From Candidatus Rifleibacterium amylolyticum (GTDB taxonomy: Bacteria; Muiribacteriota; Ozemobacteria; Ozemobacterales; Ozemobacteraceae): a DNA stretch of 64,000 nt. Shown here piece by piece: positions 50,736 to 59,785 of this stretch (the first letter of the stretch is position 1; the number at the start of each line of letters is the position of its first letter). The position numbers were made by a program, and so were the translations under genes. The stretch covers positions 62,001 through 126,000 of the forward strand of contig JAACJG010000002.1 of the NCBI GenBank assembly GCA_009917695.1, read 5' to 3'. The notes under the pieces are model-generated. The model was not told the DNA's origin, made no database searches, and worked only from the letters and a program-made list of their open reading frames with translations.

Positions 50736-51603
50736 AAACCATGGCAAAATTTATATTCTCGCCAATGCCGGCGCCAGAACGCTTGATTTTAAAGGGCTGG
50801 AAACAGCATGCGAAAAGCTTGCCCGCCACACAGCCGTTGAGATCATCAAAACTACCAGCCAGGAACAGGCCAGCAGCGAAACCGCCCGACTAAGTGCCAT
50901 ACCGGGCAATATCGTCGCCGCTGCCGGAGGCGATGGCACCATCAACAATCTGCTCAACGCCATGACGCCAGGCGGAGTGCTCGGCATTATCCCGGCCGGC
51001 ACTGCCAATGTAATTGGTCGCGAACTTGGCATACCTCTTAAAATCGGTGAAGCGGTAAAAGTACTGCTGACCGGGGCTGTCCAGAATGTAGATACGGCGG
51101 TATGCAACGGCCGCAAGTATCTGTTTGTCGCAGGTTTCGGCTTTGACGCTGCGGTAGCAGGCTCGGTTGGCGGCTGGCGCAAAAAGCTGCTGGGTCGGGC
51201 CGCTTACCACATTGCCGGTCTTGCAAGCTTCATCACTTACCGCCCGCCGAAGCTGAAAATCACCTGTGATGACAGAGTATATCGGGGCAGTTACGCGCTG
51301 ATCGCGAATATGCGCCGTTATGGTGGCGAGCTGTTCTTCGCTCCCCAGGCCAGATTCGATGACGGAATTCTCGATCTGGTTCTGCTCAAGCGTTTTTCGG
51401 TTGGCAGTATGCTGCGACTTCTCAACTTTGCCCGCGGTAATGGCAGATTTCCTGCTGATGTTGCCGAATCGGTTCAGGGCAGACATTTTGTCGTCGAAGC
51501 CGACCGCCCCACGCCTTATCAGCTTGACGGCGAAGTTTTTCCCGAAGCCGAACGTTTTGAAATCACTCTGGCTCCGCAACCGACCAGCCTGATCACACCC
51601 TGA
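50725..51603 (+). CDS. Diacylglycerol kinase-like lipid kinase
   Basis: 292 residues of the DagK/YegS catalytic family. The nucleotide-binding motif is AAAGGDGTINNLLNA, followed by LGIIPAGTANVIGRELGIP, GFGFDAAV and the C-terminal YQLDGEVFPEAE. The start is ATG at 50725 inside the end of the MBL gene. A longer frame upstream is antisense-like in composition and lies inside the MBL gene. It should phosphorylate diacylglycerol or a related lipid alcohol. The next gene starts with a one-base overlap. Confidence 0.9.
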   Translation: MNAENHGKIYILANAGARTLDFKGLETACEKLARHTAVEIIKTTSQEQASSETARLSAIPGNIVAAAGGDGTINNLLNAMTPGGVLGIIPAGTANVIGRELGIPLKIGEAVKVLLTGAVQNVDTAVCNGRKYLFVAGFGFDAAVAGSVGGWRKKLLGRAAYHIAGLASFITYRPPKLKITCDDRVYRGSYALIANMRRYGGELFFAPQARFDDGILDLVLLKRFSVGSMLRLLNFARGNGRFPADVAESVQGRHFVVEADRPTPYQLDGEVFPEAERFEITLAPQPTSLITP

Positions 51604-52781
51604 TGGATATACTCGCAACAATCTGGCAGATAATCTGGATATTGCTGCTGCTGGCAGTGGCTACCGGCTCTGTCATATTGCTTGCCGCTCTGTTTCACCC
51701 GCTGCGCTTCGATTTAAAACTGCGTGGTTCAGTCAAAGGACAGCGCGCCGAAGTCTGGTTCGTTTATCTGTTTCGCACGTTAAGAATAGGTATAATAGCC
51801 ACTCCGCACACCCAGGATGTTGTAATCAGCTTTTTAGGCTGGAAAAAGCGGCTCGAACGTATGACCCGGCGCAAGCCTGTCGCCCCACCCCATGACTCAC
51901 CACCGTCAGCCCCGCCAGTAGCCGCTGGCGACGTGACGAGCAAAACTTCCAGCGAAGAACCGACAGACAATCTGGCCGCAGAAGCCGTATCAAAACCGGT
52001 TGAGCCGCCGGATTTTTCGGCTGCCGACGCCACCAAAACAGATCAGGCGCAACCAGAACCTGAAAAGGCGGTCGAGGCTGAGCAGACAAGAGAACCGGCA
52101 GCTCCTGTCACTATATCCGAGGCGGCAACAGACGCCGCGCGACCAGAGACAAAAGAGTCAGCGCCAGCGGCAATTGACGAAGCCGAAACGATTGAGCCTG
52201 TTGCCGTCGCCGGCCAGCCTGATGCACCAGTAGACACTCGTCCGCTCAAACCGCTGAATGAAGTCGAAGAAGAATACCGGGCAGCCAAAAGCGCCGAAAC
52301 GGTAACACCAGAGCCGCAAAGCGGCGCCGGTAAGCAGGGCGCATCGCTAAAACAGTTGTTACGCAAATTCAAACGCGATGCCTCACGCCGTTTCAGCCAG
52401 GTAAAAGGATATTTACGTCTTTTCAGGCGCAAATGGCGGGCTCTGTCACCGGTCTTCAAAAGATTCTGGCAACGCGGCAAAAAGGGGTTTGGTCTGCCGC
52501 GCCTCGATCTTCTGCTGCGTTACGCTCTGCACGAACCATATCTTACCGGCATGAGCCATGCTACTCTGGCTGTAGCAAGCGGCATGGTCGGACAATGGGG
52601 CATAAATTTCGTGCCGATTCCGCATTTCGGCGCGCCCATGTTGTACAGCAAGGCCTGGGTGACAGGGGTTATCAGACCATGGCGCCTGGTCTTCGCTACT
52701 GGCGCTCTTCTCTTCGAAAAGCAGCTATATCTTGAACTCTGGCAGTTATTCAAATGGTACCGCGCCAAAAAACAACATTAA
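51603..52781 (+). CDS. DUF2953-like (YtfI-type) membrane protein
   Basis: 392 residues. One transmembrane helix lies at about 10-32, then a short conserved piece (FHPLRFDLKLRGSVKGQRAEVWFVYLF). Residues ~90-240 are Pro/Ala/Glu/Thr-rich and disordered. The C-terminal ~130 residues (LHEPYLTGMSHATLAVASGMVGQ, HFGAPMLYSKAWVTGVIRP) resemble DUF2953. In Bacillus ytfI (DUF2953) lies directly before ytfJ (GerW); here the same order is kept, which is the strongest support for the call. Confidence 0.6.
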   Translation: MDILATIWQIIWILLLLAVATGSVILLAALFHPLRFDLKLRGSVKGQRAEVWFVYLFRTLRIGIIATPHTQDVVISFLGWKKRLERMTRRKPVAPPHDSPPSAPPVAAGDVTSKTSSEEPTDNLAAEAVSKPVEPPDFSAADATKTDQAQPEPEKAVEAEQTREPAAPVTISEAATDAARPETKESAPAAIDEAETIEPVAVAGQPDAPVDTRPLKPLNEVEEEYRAAKSAETVTPEPQSGAGKQGASLKQLLRKFKRDASRRFSQVKGYLRLFRRKWRALSPVFKRFWQRGKKGFGLPRLDLLLRYALHEPYLTGMSHATLAVASGMVGQWGINFVPIPHFGAPMLYSKAWVTGVIRPWRLVFATGALLFEKQLYLELWQLFKWYRAKKQH

Positions 52782-52847
52782 AAATTTGTTTCTACCTGAC
52801 GCAGTTTCTGGTAAGATGTTCTCGAAATTCAGGAGGTTCCAGCGCAA

Positions 52848-53243
52848 ATGGCAATTGATACCTTAATCAAAACAGTATTATCAGAGCTTAAAGTGGCGAT
52901 CAACTCCAAGACCGTCATCGGCGAACCGACCACTTTCAAGAACTGGACTGTAATACCGGTCACCAGAGTCTCTTTTGGCTTTGGCGCGGGCGGCGGTCAG
53001 GGCAAGAACGACTCCGTCGGCTTTGGTGGCGGATCTGGCGGCGGTGCGACTATTGAGCCGGTAGCTTTTATTGCCATCAGCGAAAAGGAAGTTAAGCTGA
53101 TTTCACTGAAAGAGAAAGAAACGATCTGGGAAAAGATTCTGAAACCCGAGGTTGGCGAAAAAATTTACAACAAGCTCATGGGAATAGCCGAAACCACTGC
53201 AGAAACAGCTGAAAACGCAACAGAGGGCAACAAGAAAGAATAA
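52848..53243 (+). CDS. GerW/YtfJ-family protein
   Basis: 131 residues with the GerW-type pattern: VIGEPTTFKNWTVIPVTRVSFGFGAGGG, a Gly-rich loop (FGGGSGGGATIEPVAFIAI) and a final helix. In Bacillus GerW is a spore-germination protein of unknown mechanism. The family is wider than spore formers. AGGAGG lies 16 bases before the ATG, a long spacing. No sporulation genes are seen in the window. Confidence 0.85.
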   Translation: MAIDTLIKTVLSELKVAINSKTVIGEPTTFKNWTVIPVTRVSFGFGAGGGQGKNDSVGFGGGSGGGATIEPVAFIAISEKEVKLISLKEKETIWEKILKPEVGEKIYNKLMGIAETTAETAENATEGNKKE

Positions 53244-53276
53244 ACTGTCCGAACCTGAAATTTTCTGAAAGAGGGT

Positions 53277-54533
53277 GTGATTACTATTATCAGCATAGAG
53301 GCAATTAAACAGATAAAACTTTTTTCGGGTCTCGAAGACCATGATCTCAAAAAGATTGCAGAAGTAGTCAAGGAGCGTGTGCTCCCCGCCGGAACCACTC
53401 TGTTCAAAGAAGGCGACGTCGGAGATGCCTTTTATCTGCTGAAAGAGGGCATCGTTGAAGTCAACAAAGAGAACAGCCCGGCAATCAACGATATCAAAAG
53501 CACAGATGAAAGCAATTTCTTCGGAGAAATGGCCCTGGTAGAAGGCGCGCCCCGCAATGCCACCATCAAGACCAAGGTCGAATGCACGCTGCTCGAAATC
53601 GACAAGGTGAATTTTGACATGCTGCTGCGCCTGAATTCGTTCATCGCGCTGCGCATCATGACTGCTCTGACTCAGCGCATCCGCAAAACAACTTCTGTTA
53701 TGAAAGCTGTCACCATCGAAGAAGAAAAGTGCGGCAAGCTGATCACACTGTTCAGCCCCAAGGGTGGCGCCGGAAAAAGCGTAACAGCAGCCAACATGAG
53801 CGCCGGCATCGCCAAGCTCACCGGCAAAAAAGCTTTGCTGATCGATCTTGATCTGCAATTCGGCGACCTCGCCTTCATGCTCGGTCTCAAACCCAAGCGC
53901 AGCATCGCTGATCTCGTCGAAGCCGAACCCGAAACCGCCGATGACCTTAAAAAGTTTCTGAGCGAACACCCGCACGGATTCTCGGTATTGCCCTCGCCTT
54001 TCAAACCTGAACAGTCCGAAATGGTGACCTCAAATCACCTGCGCAAGCTTGTAAAAATAGCCAAAACTGTTTTCGACTATATAATTGTCGATACCCATTC
54101 GCTGTTCCAGGATCTGACCATCAATTCTCTCGACATCTCCGACTATATCTGCCTGATCATGGCGCCTGAACTCACTCATATCAAGAGCATGATGCAGTGC
54201 ATGAAGGTTGTCGAGACGCTCAAATACCCGCCCGAAAAGATCAGAATGATTCTCAACCGCGAAGAGTGCATGTATGCAATCGCGCGCGCCGAGATCGAAG
54301 CCAGCCTCAAACGCAAGTTTGACTTCAGTCTGCACGATGACTGGAAAAATGCTCTGAGCATGGTCAATGAACAGAAAACCATATTCGACACCACCAATGA
54401 ATCGACCTACCGCACTGATTTCGTGCATCTGATAACCGGGCTGACCGGCGAAAAGATCAGCGAAGAAGCGCAAAAAAGCGGCCTGCTCGGCACTCTTAAA
54501 GGCTGGTTTGGCAGCAAAGAAAAAGGGAAATAA
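53277..54533 (+). CDS. Cyclic-nucleotide-binding domain fused to a MinD/CpaE-like ATPase
   Basis: 418 residues. Residues ~12-120 form a cNMP-binding domain; the phosphate-binding cassette FFGEMALVEGAPRNATI keeps the Glu and Arg that contact the cyclic phosphate. Residues ~152-390 form a MinD/ParA-type ATPase with the deviant Walker A FSPKGGAGKS, ALLIDLDLQFGDLAFMLGL and DYIIVDTHSL, closest to CpaE/MinD. No transmembrane helix. The GTG at 53277 has GAGG too close, so the start is unsure. It is followed by a strong terminator. It could place a pilus or chemosensory machine under cNMP control (inference). Confidence 0.87.
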   Translation: MITIISIEAIKQIKLFSGLEDHDLKKIAEVVKERVLPAGTTLFKEGDVGDAFYLLKEGIVEVNKENSPAINDIKSTDESNFFGEMALVEGAPRNATIKTKVECTLLEIDKVNFDMLLRLNSFIALRIMTALTQRIRKTTSVMKAVTIEEEKCGKLITLFSPKGGAGKSVTAANMSAGIAKLTGKKALLIDLDLQFGDLAFMLGLKPKRSIADLVEAEPETADDLKKFLSEHPHGFSVLPSPFKPEQSEMVTSNHLRKLVKIAKTVFDYIIVDTHSLFQDLTINSLDISDYICLIMAPELTHIKSMMQCMKVVETLKYPPEKIRMILNREECMYAIARAEIEASLKRKFDFSLHDDWKNALSMVNEQKTIFDTTNESTYRTDFVHLITGLTGEKISEEAQKSGLLGTLKGWFGSKEKGK

Positions 54534-54555
54534 CAGTTCAACCGTTTTGCCAAAG

Positions 54556-54586
54556 ACGCGGGGGCCAACAGTCCCCGCGTTTTTTT
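54556..54586. terminator. Terminator between the cNMP-MinD gene and moaB
   Basis: ACGCGGGG (54556-54563) pairs with CCCCGCGT (54573-54580), followed by a run of T to 54586. The moaB stop codon (minus) lies at its edge, so it may serve the plus-strand gene mainly. Confidence 0.9.
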
Positions 54587-55091
54587 ATTGGCGGCGGACT
54601 TCCCAGATCATGTGGGGAAGTTGCGGCACGATCAACCGTGCTGTTGCCAGCCTGACTGCCTTGCTGCTGCCCGGCAGACATATCAGCATCTTATCACCGA
54701 CCACACCGGCACAGGCCCGACTCAGCATGGCTGCCGCACCAATCTGGTGATACGAGATCAGGCGAAATATCTCGCCAAATCCTTCCATTTCTTTTTTAAA
54801 AAAAGAACGCGCAACCTCAACCGTGCTGTCGCGAGCGGTAAGACCGGTTCCGCCATTGGTTATCACAGCATCGTATTCTCCACTCTGCAGCCATTCTGCC
54901 AGAGCCTGCCGCATCAGCTCAGGATCTTCACGCACAACCCGGTAACCAGCAATCTTATGCCCGGCAGCTGCCAGCATTTCTTTCAGGATCCCGCCCGATT
55001 TGTCGCTGCTTTCATCACGAGTGTCGGTGAAGGTCATTACACCCAGCCTGAGGCTGGCGCTGGCCAGCTTTTCGTGTTCGTGATTGCCCAT
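54585..55091 (-). CDS. moaB: MoaB/Mog-family molybdopterin biosynthesis protein
   Basis: 168 residues of the MoCF_biosynth fold. Motifs are LGVMTFTDTRDESSDKSGG, the family TNGGTGLTARDSTVE, and CLPGSSKAVRLA, which bind molybdopterin and catalyse or assist its adenylylation. AAAGGA precedes the ATG. No other moa or moe genes are in the window. It follows coaE by 22 bases. Confidence 0.92.
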   Translation of the reverse strand: MGNHEHEKLASASLRLGVMTFTDTRDESSDKSGGILKEMLAAAGHKIAGYRVVREDPELMRQALAEWLQSGEYDAVITNGGTGLTARDSTVEVARSFFKKEMEGFGEIFRLISYHQIGAAAMLSRACAGVVGDKMLICLPGSSKAVRLATARLIVPQLPHMIWEVRRQ

Positions 55092-55113
55092 ATTTACATC
55101 CTTTCAGGCTTGA

Positions 55114-56088
55114 TTAACGGTTGAGATTGACTTTCGGACTTACCGAGGCAACGATCTGGCGCAGTTCTTCGTTGTCTATCACCATAAAATCAAGAACCTC
55201 ACGATCGTGAATATGCGCCTCTACCCCCTCAAGAACCAGAAAAGAAAGACGATCTACTTCGAGTCCGGCAAGAGGGCGCGAAGGCTCAAGACCGATCACC
55301 AGCGTCGTTTCGCGATCTCCAGCTTTGCAGGTGTCAAACAGATATACCGCGGCAATTTCCTCCAGTGGCCCGAAAACGGTGCCGAGAAATTCGAGAAAAC
55401 CACCGGGAACTTCAGGATCAGGCGACGCAAAAATCATCTGCTCGCCTTCATCAATATTGATAACTGTATAGGGGTATCTGGCCGAAAGCTTGCTGTCACC
55501 GACACTGGTGAGCAACCTGGCGGCGAGATTGCCGGCCACTTCAGCCAGTGACTCTTCCGGGCCGTCATTGTCAACGACGATGATATTCGGGTTATCCGGC
55601 AGCTCATCCTGGGCATAAAGGCGCTCTTTTGCGCTTTCCTGGCTCCAGTTTCGACTTTCGACCAGTCGGTGCAGACGCAGTTCAGGGTTGGCGCGCACAT
55701 AAATTACACGGTCACAAAGACTGTCCAGGCCCATTTTAAACAGCAGGGCGGCATTGATGATGATAGCCCTGGCGCCGGCGGTGCGGGCAAGTTCGATCTT
55801 ATGCTTAACTTCGTTGATCATGGCCGGATGCATTATGCTGTTGAGAGCATTTATCTTTTCTTCACCGGCAAACGCGATCCGTCCGAGAGCGCGACGGCAG
55901 ATGGCGCCATCGACCATGATGCCAGGCCCGAAAGTTTTTACCAGTATATGCTGCATTGCCGGCTGCTTAAGCAGTTTGTGACCTATTGCATCTACTTCGA
56001 CATTTTCACCGAGGCCGCGTCGCGACAGCAGGTTGGCGAGTGTCGATTTGCCGGCACCGGTTTGTCCTGAAATTCCAATTACCAGCAT
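55114..56088 (-). CDS. coaE: Dephospho-CoA kinase fused to an SseB-C-like domain
   Basis: Final step of CoA synthesis. The first ~200 residues are CoaE: P-loop GISGQTGAGKST, VEVDAIGHKLL, HPAMINEVKHKIELA, NAALLFKMGLDSLCDRVIYV and RLVESRNWSQESAKERLYAQDELP. A further ~120 residues follow that no normal CoaE (about 200) has. They read LEFLGTVFGPLEEIAAVYLFD, TLVIGLE, and DFMVIDNEELRQIV, resembling the C-terminal domain of SseB. The ATG is one base after the histidine kinase stop, with AGGAA upstream. Confidence 0.88.
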   Translation of the reverse strand: MLVIGISGQTGAGKSTLANLLSRRGLGENVEVDAIGHKLLKQPAMQHILVKTFGPGIMVDGAICRRALGRIAFAGEEKINALNSIMHPAMINEVKHKIELARTAGARAIIINAALLFKMGLDSLCDRVIYVRANPELRLHRLVESRNWSQESAKERLYAQDELPDNPNIIVVDNDGPEESLAEVAGNLAARLLTSVGDSKLSARYPYTVINIDEGEQMIFASPDPEVPGGFLEFLGTVFGPLEEIAAVYLFDTCKAGDRETTLVIGLEPSRPLAGLEVDRLSFLVLEGVEAHIHDREVLDFMVIDNEELRQIVASVSPKVNLNR

Positions 56089-56089
56089 G

Positions 56090-58072
56090 TTATTCCTGCT
56101 TTCTCGGTAAATAGACGGTAAAAATAGAACCTTCGTCTACCACGCTCTGAACCTCGATCTTGCCGCCATGTTCTTCAACGATGCGCAGCGCCATCGAAAG
56201 CCCCAGCCCGGTACCGTCTTCTTTGGTGGTCATGAAAGGATTGAAAATATCGGGCAGGCGGCTGGCAGGAATGCCAGTACCGGTGTCTTCAAAAGCTATG
56301 GTAACAAAATCATCGCGCAGATCGATGTTGACGCGCAGTTCACCCTCTGTCTGAAGCGCCTGCACGGCGTTGGTAAGTATATTTATGAATACCTGTTTGA
56401 GCTGGTCGGGATCGCCGACTATTTTTGGACAGTTCGGCACGACGTTCTTGCTGAATTTTATATTCTGCTTTTTAAGCTGGTTTTTGATGAGCAGAAAGCA
56501 GTCTTCGACGACCTTTTCGGGTTCGACATCGATGGCTTTGGGTTTGCTGGGCCGGGCAAAATCGAGCAAATTGCCGATAATGCTTTCCAACCGGTCAATT
56601 TCGCTCTGAATGATGTGCAGAGGCTCACTGCGCGGGTCTTTTACGCCAAATTCACTTTGCAGCAGCTGTACTATCATTTTCATGCCGGTGAGCGGATTTC
56701 TGATTTCATGCGCAATGCCGGCAGCCAGAACGCCGAGCGCCGACAGTTTATCTGCACGTTTGAGCTGTTCTTCGAGCGCGCTGATCTGGGTCACATCCTT
56801 GATAAACACGGCCGTACCGAGCATTCCGCCGGTTTCGTTACGAAACGGGAATGCGTTGACCTCAACGATGCGGGCCGGGTTACTGTTGCGAATTTTGACC
56901 TTCTCACTTTCCAGAGTGATATTGGTGGTCAAGGCTTCGACCATAAGTTCATTGAGGCGACCCGGCAACTTGTCACTGCTGTCAAACGGGCTCCAGCCTT
57001 CCGGGAACTGCCTTCCCATGATCGTTCTTATTTCGGGATTGGCGTAGGTAACCCTGCCTTCAGGGTTGAAGATGAGCACCCCCGAGGTCATACTCTCTAG
57101 AATACGTTCAGTAAAACCTTTCAAACGTATAAGGTCTTTGAACATATGATCGATCGAGGCGATCTGAGTCGCTATGATGCGCAGGCCGATAATATCTTCG
57201 TCGCGGTAGGCGTATGGCTTGCGGCTTCCAATCGTCAGAACCCCGATCAGACGACCGGAGACCTCTATCGGCAGAATAAGTACCGAATTGAATTCTCGCG
57301 TGTAAGTCAGATAAGGCTTGAGTTCTTTGGCAGCAAGTCCGACCGGGCCTTCTCCGACCGGTATCGAACGTGGAAACGATTCAGAGATATTCTGATCGAT
57401 TCTTGCTTCGAGGGTTTTGCCATCAGCTGAAACGAAGTAGAGCAGATAAACGTCGAAGTTGATGAAACTGCGCGCTACCTTGCCGAGAGCATCGTATATG
57501 TCGCGAAAGTCGATGAGCGATTCGGCCTGCTGTGAAATTTCATATAGCGCTGACAGACGCGAATTCTTGTGAATCATCTCATTGTTGAGTCTGAGATTCT
57601 CGAACAGAGAGCCCATGAATGGCGTAATGATCTCTAGTACGCTGCGCTGTTCAACCGAAAATTCACTGCGATCTTCGGGTTTAAACATGACCAGCAAACC
57701 CACCGGCTTGCCAGAAAGCATGACCGGCCAGGCCGACATTTTTTTGACCGGATAATTCTCAGATATTTCATATTCACTGGCCGGGGTGCCCAGAGCGTTG
57801 TTGCGCAAACGTATGAATACGCTGAAGCAGTCACTGAGAAAATCGCCAGAGATATCGGGTTCAGGCGTCGATTCCTGAAAGCTCCTGACAAAAGGAATCA
57901 TTGTATTGCTTTTTTCATGCGGCGTGAGCAGAAGAGCTCCGGCTGATTCGGTTACCGATACCGCGCTTTCGGTCAAAAAAAGCAGGGCGCGATCGGCATT
58001 AAGGTGCGAGATTGCCTGAGCGATTTCGCTCAACAGTGATATTGCAATAACCGGACGCTGCTCGATACCCAT
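56090..58072 (-). CDS. GAF-GAF-PAS sensor histidine kinase
   Basis: About 660 residues, no membrane helix, so a cytoplasmic sensor. Two GAF domains (about 15-160 and 180-315), a PAS domain (about 320-430), HisKA with the phospho-acceptor His in GIAHEIRNPLTG (residue 455) and a HATPase_c with NILTNAVQAL, DTGTGIP, and GTGLGLS. This NtrB-like kinase output fits sigma54-type or other response regulators, but no partner regulator is in the window. The ATG at 58072 has a better-spaced GGAG than the one at 58078. It heads the coaE-moaB operon. Confidence 0.92.
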   Translation of the reverse strand: MGIEQRPVIAISLLSEIAQAISHLNADRALLFLTESAVSVTESAGALLLTPHEKSNTMIPFVRSFQESTPEPDISGDFLSDCFSVFIRLRNNALGTPASEYEISENYPVKKMSAWPVMLSGKPVGLLVMFKPEDRSEFSVEQRSVLEIITPFMGSLFENLRLNNEMIHKNSRLSALYEISQQAESLIDFRDIYDALGKVARSFINFDVYLLYFVSADGKTLEARIDQNISESFPRSIPVGEGPVGLAAKELKPYLTYTREFNSVLILPIEVSGRLIGVLTIGSRKPYAYRDEDIIGLRIIATQIASIDHMFKDLIRLKGFTERILESMTSGVLIFNPEGRVTYANPEIRTIMGRQFPEGWSPFDSSDKLPGRLNELMVEALTTNITLESEKVKIRNSNPARIVEVNAFPFRNETGGMLGTAVFIKDVTQISALEEQLKRADKLSALGVLAAGIAHEIRNPLTGMKMIVQLLQSEFGVKDPRSEPLHIIQSEIDRLESIIGNLLDFARPSKPKAIDVEPEKVVEDCFLLIKNQLKKQNIKFSKNVVPNCPKIVGDPDQLKQVFINILTNAVQALQTEGELRVNIDLRDDFVTIAFEDTGTGIPASRLPDIFNPFMTTKEDGTGLGLSMALRIVEEHGGKIEVQSVVDEGSIFTVYLPRKQE

Positions 58073-58205
58073 AAACATTGCTCCTGAATTTATGCAGATA
58101 AATTAACATGACCGCCCGGCAAACGCATCAATTTTTCGTGATGATCTTGAAAAGATAGCATAAGTGTATTAAGTTTGAACGAAAAGAACGCCAAGGAGAT
58201 CTTAA

Positions 58206-59777
58206 ATGGCAAAGGAAATGAAAAAGCCCGCGAAGTCAGCTAAACCGGTTACCACCACGCGCAAGCCCGCTACCAGCAAAACCGTTAAACCATCTGAAAC
58301 CGTAAAACCGGCAGTGGCGAAATCTGGCAACAAGCTGGATGCAACCGCACAACGGATCATCGATACCTTTGCTCAGATAAGTGCGATTCCGCGCGGTTCA
58401 GGCAATGAAGAGCAGATCCGGCACTTCCTGATTGACTGGGCGCGCAGCAACAAATTTCTTTACATCACCGACCGCGTCGGCAACCTTATCATTAAGATAG
58501 CTGCCAGCAAAGGCATGGAAAAGCATGCTCCCATAGTTCTTCAGGGGCACCTCGACATGGTCTGCGAAAAGACTCCTGATTCAGATCATGACTTTCTCAA
58601 GGATCCGATCCGTTTTGTTTACGATGGCGAATGGCTCAAGGCCGACCGAACCACACTCGGCGCCGACAACGGCATCGCCATTGCCATGGCAATGTGTCTG
58701 GCTACCGACAGCAAGGTCAAGCACGGGCCGCTCGAACTTCTCTTCACTGTCGAGGAAGAAACCGGCCTGACCGGAGCAAGAGGTCTTGAAACCGGTATTC
58801 TCAATGCAAAATATCTCATCAATATTGATTCTGAAAGAGACGATGTCTTTACTGTAGGCTGTGCCGGCGGCAAAGACAGCCATATCGAATTCGATCTCGG
58901 CTACGAAGAAGTCCCCTACGATTACCGGGGCATGCACCTGAAGGTCAGTGGTCTCACCGGCGGCCATTCTGGCGAGAACATAATCGATGAACGCGCCAAT
59001 GCAATTCGCCTGGTCACCCGCATCCTGCACAGCATCCGCGACATCTGCGATCTGCGACTGACCTGGATCAAGGGTGGAACCGCACACAATGCGATTCCGC
59101 GCGACGCTGAAGCCACTTTTTTCGTGCCGATCGATCGCCTTGATGATATCAAGAGTCATGTTGCAAAGACCGAAGAATTTCTCAAATCAGAGTTTGCCCG
59201 CACCGATCCGGAACTCAGAGTTTACCTGGCCGAAATGGCGGTTACTCCTGACCGGCGCGCCATGATGAGTTATATCACCATGAAAGCACTCGACCTGCTT
59301 TATGCCATGCCACACGGAGTCGTCGCGCGATCCACTGACATGCCGCATCTGGTAGAAACCTCTTCAAACCTGGCAAAAGCCTGGGTAGATAACGGCAAGC
59401 TCATGATTCATTCAAGCCAGCGCAGTTCGGTAATGACCAGGCTCGATGCCATCACTCACCGCATCGAAGCAATCGCCCGGCTGGCCGGCGCCCGCGTCCA
59501 GAGCGGCAGCGGCTACCCGTCATGGCGACCGGATTTTGATTCAAAACTGCTGGCAGCCTGTAGAAAGATTTATAAATCACTGTTTGGCAGTGAAGTAAAG
59601 GTCGAAGCCATTCATGCCGGTCTCGAATGTGGACTGATCGGCAATCTGCACCCTGGCATGGAAATGTTGTCGCTCGGGCCTACGATCAAAAATCCGCATT
59701 CTCCCGACGAACGCATGTATCTGCCGTCATTGCCAAAGGTTTACAGCCTGCTCACCCATATTCTGTCTGAATTGTGA
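58206..59777 (+). CDS. pepD: Aminoacyl-histidine dipeptidase (M20C, PepD-like)
   Basis: 523 residues. The first ~45 residues are a Lys/Thr/Pro-rich tail not found in E. coli PepD. The M20 peptidase follows: PRGSGNEEQIRHFL, metal ligands QGHLDMVCEK, LGADNGIAIAMAM, the catalytic VEEETGLTGA, and NIDSE. The lid or dimerisation domain includes GLTGGHSGENI. The C-terminal metal ligand is in HAGLECGLIG...SLGPTIKNPHSPDE. It should split Xaa-His and other dipeptides in the cytosol. AAGGAG precedes the ATG. Confidence 0.93.
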   Translation: MAKEMKKPAKSAKPVTTTRKPATSKTVKPSETVKPAVAKSGNKLDATAQRIIDTFAQISAIPRGSGNEEQIRHFLIDWARSNKFLYITDRVGNLIIKIAASKGMEKHAPIVLQGHLDMVCEKTPDSDHDFLKDPIRFVYDGEWLKADRTTLGADNGIAIAMAMCLATDSKVKHGPLELLFTVEEETGLTGARGLETGILNAKYLINIDSERDDVFTVGCAGGKDSHIEFDLGYEEVPYDYRGMHLKVSGLTGGHSGENIIDERANAIRLVTRILHSIRDICDLRLTWIKGGTAHNAIPRDAEATFFVPIDRLDDIKSHVAKTEEFLKSEFARTDPELRVYLAEMAVTPDRRAMMSYITMKALDLLYAMPHGVVARSTDMPHLVETSSNLAKAWVDNGKLMIHSSQRSSVMTRLDAITHRIEAIARLAGARVQSGSGYPSWRPDFDSKLLAACRKIYKSLFGSEVKVEAIHAGLECGLIGNLHPGMEMLSLGPTIKNPHSPDERMYLPSLPKVYSLLTHILSEL

Positions 59778-59785
59778 GGTCTGCC

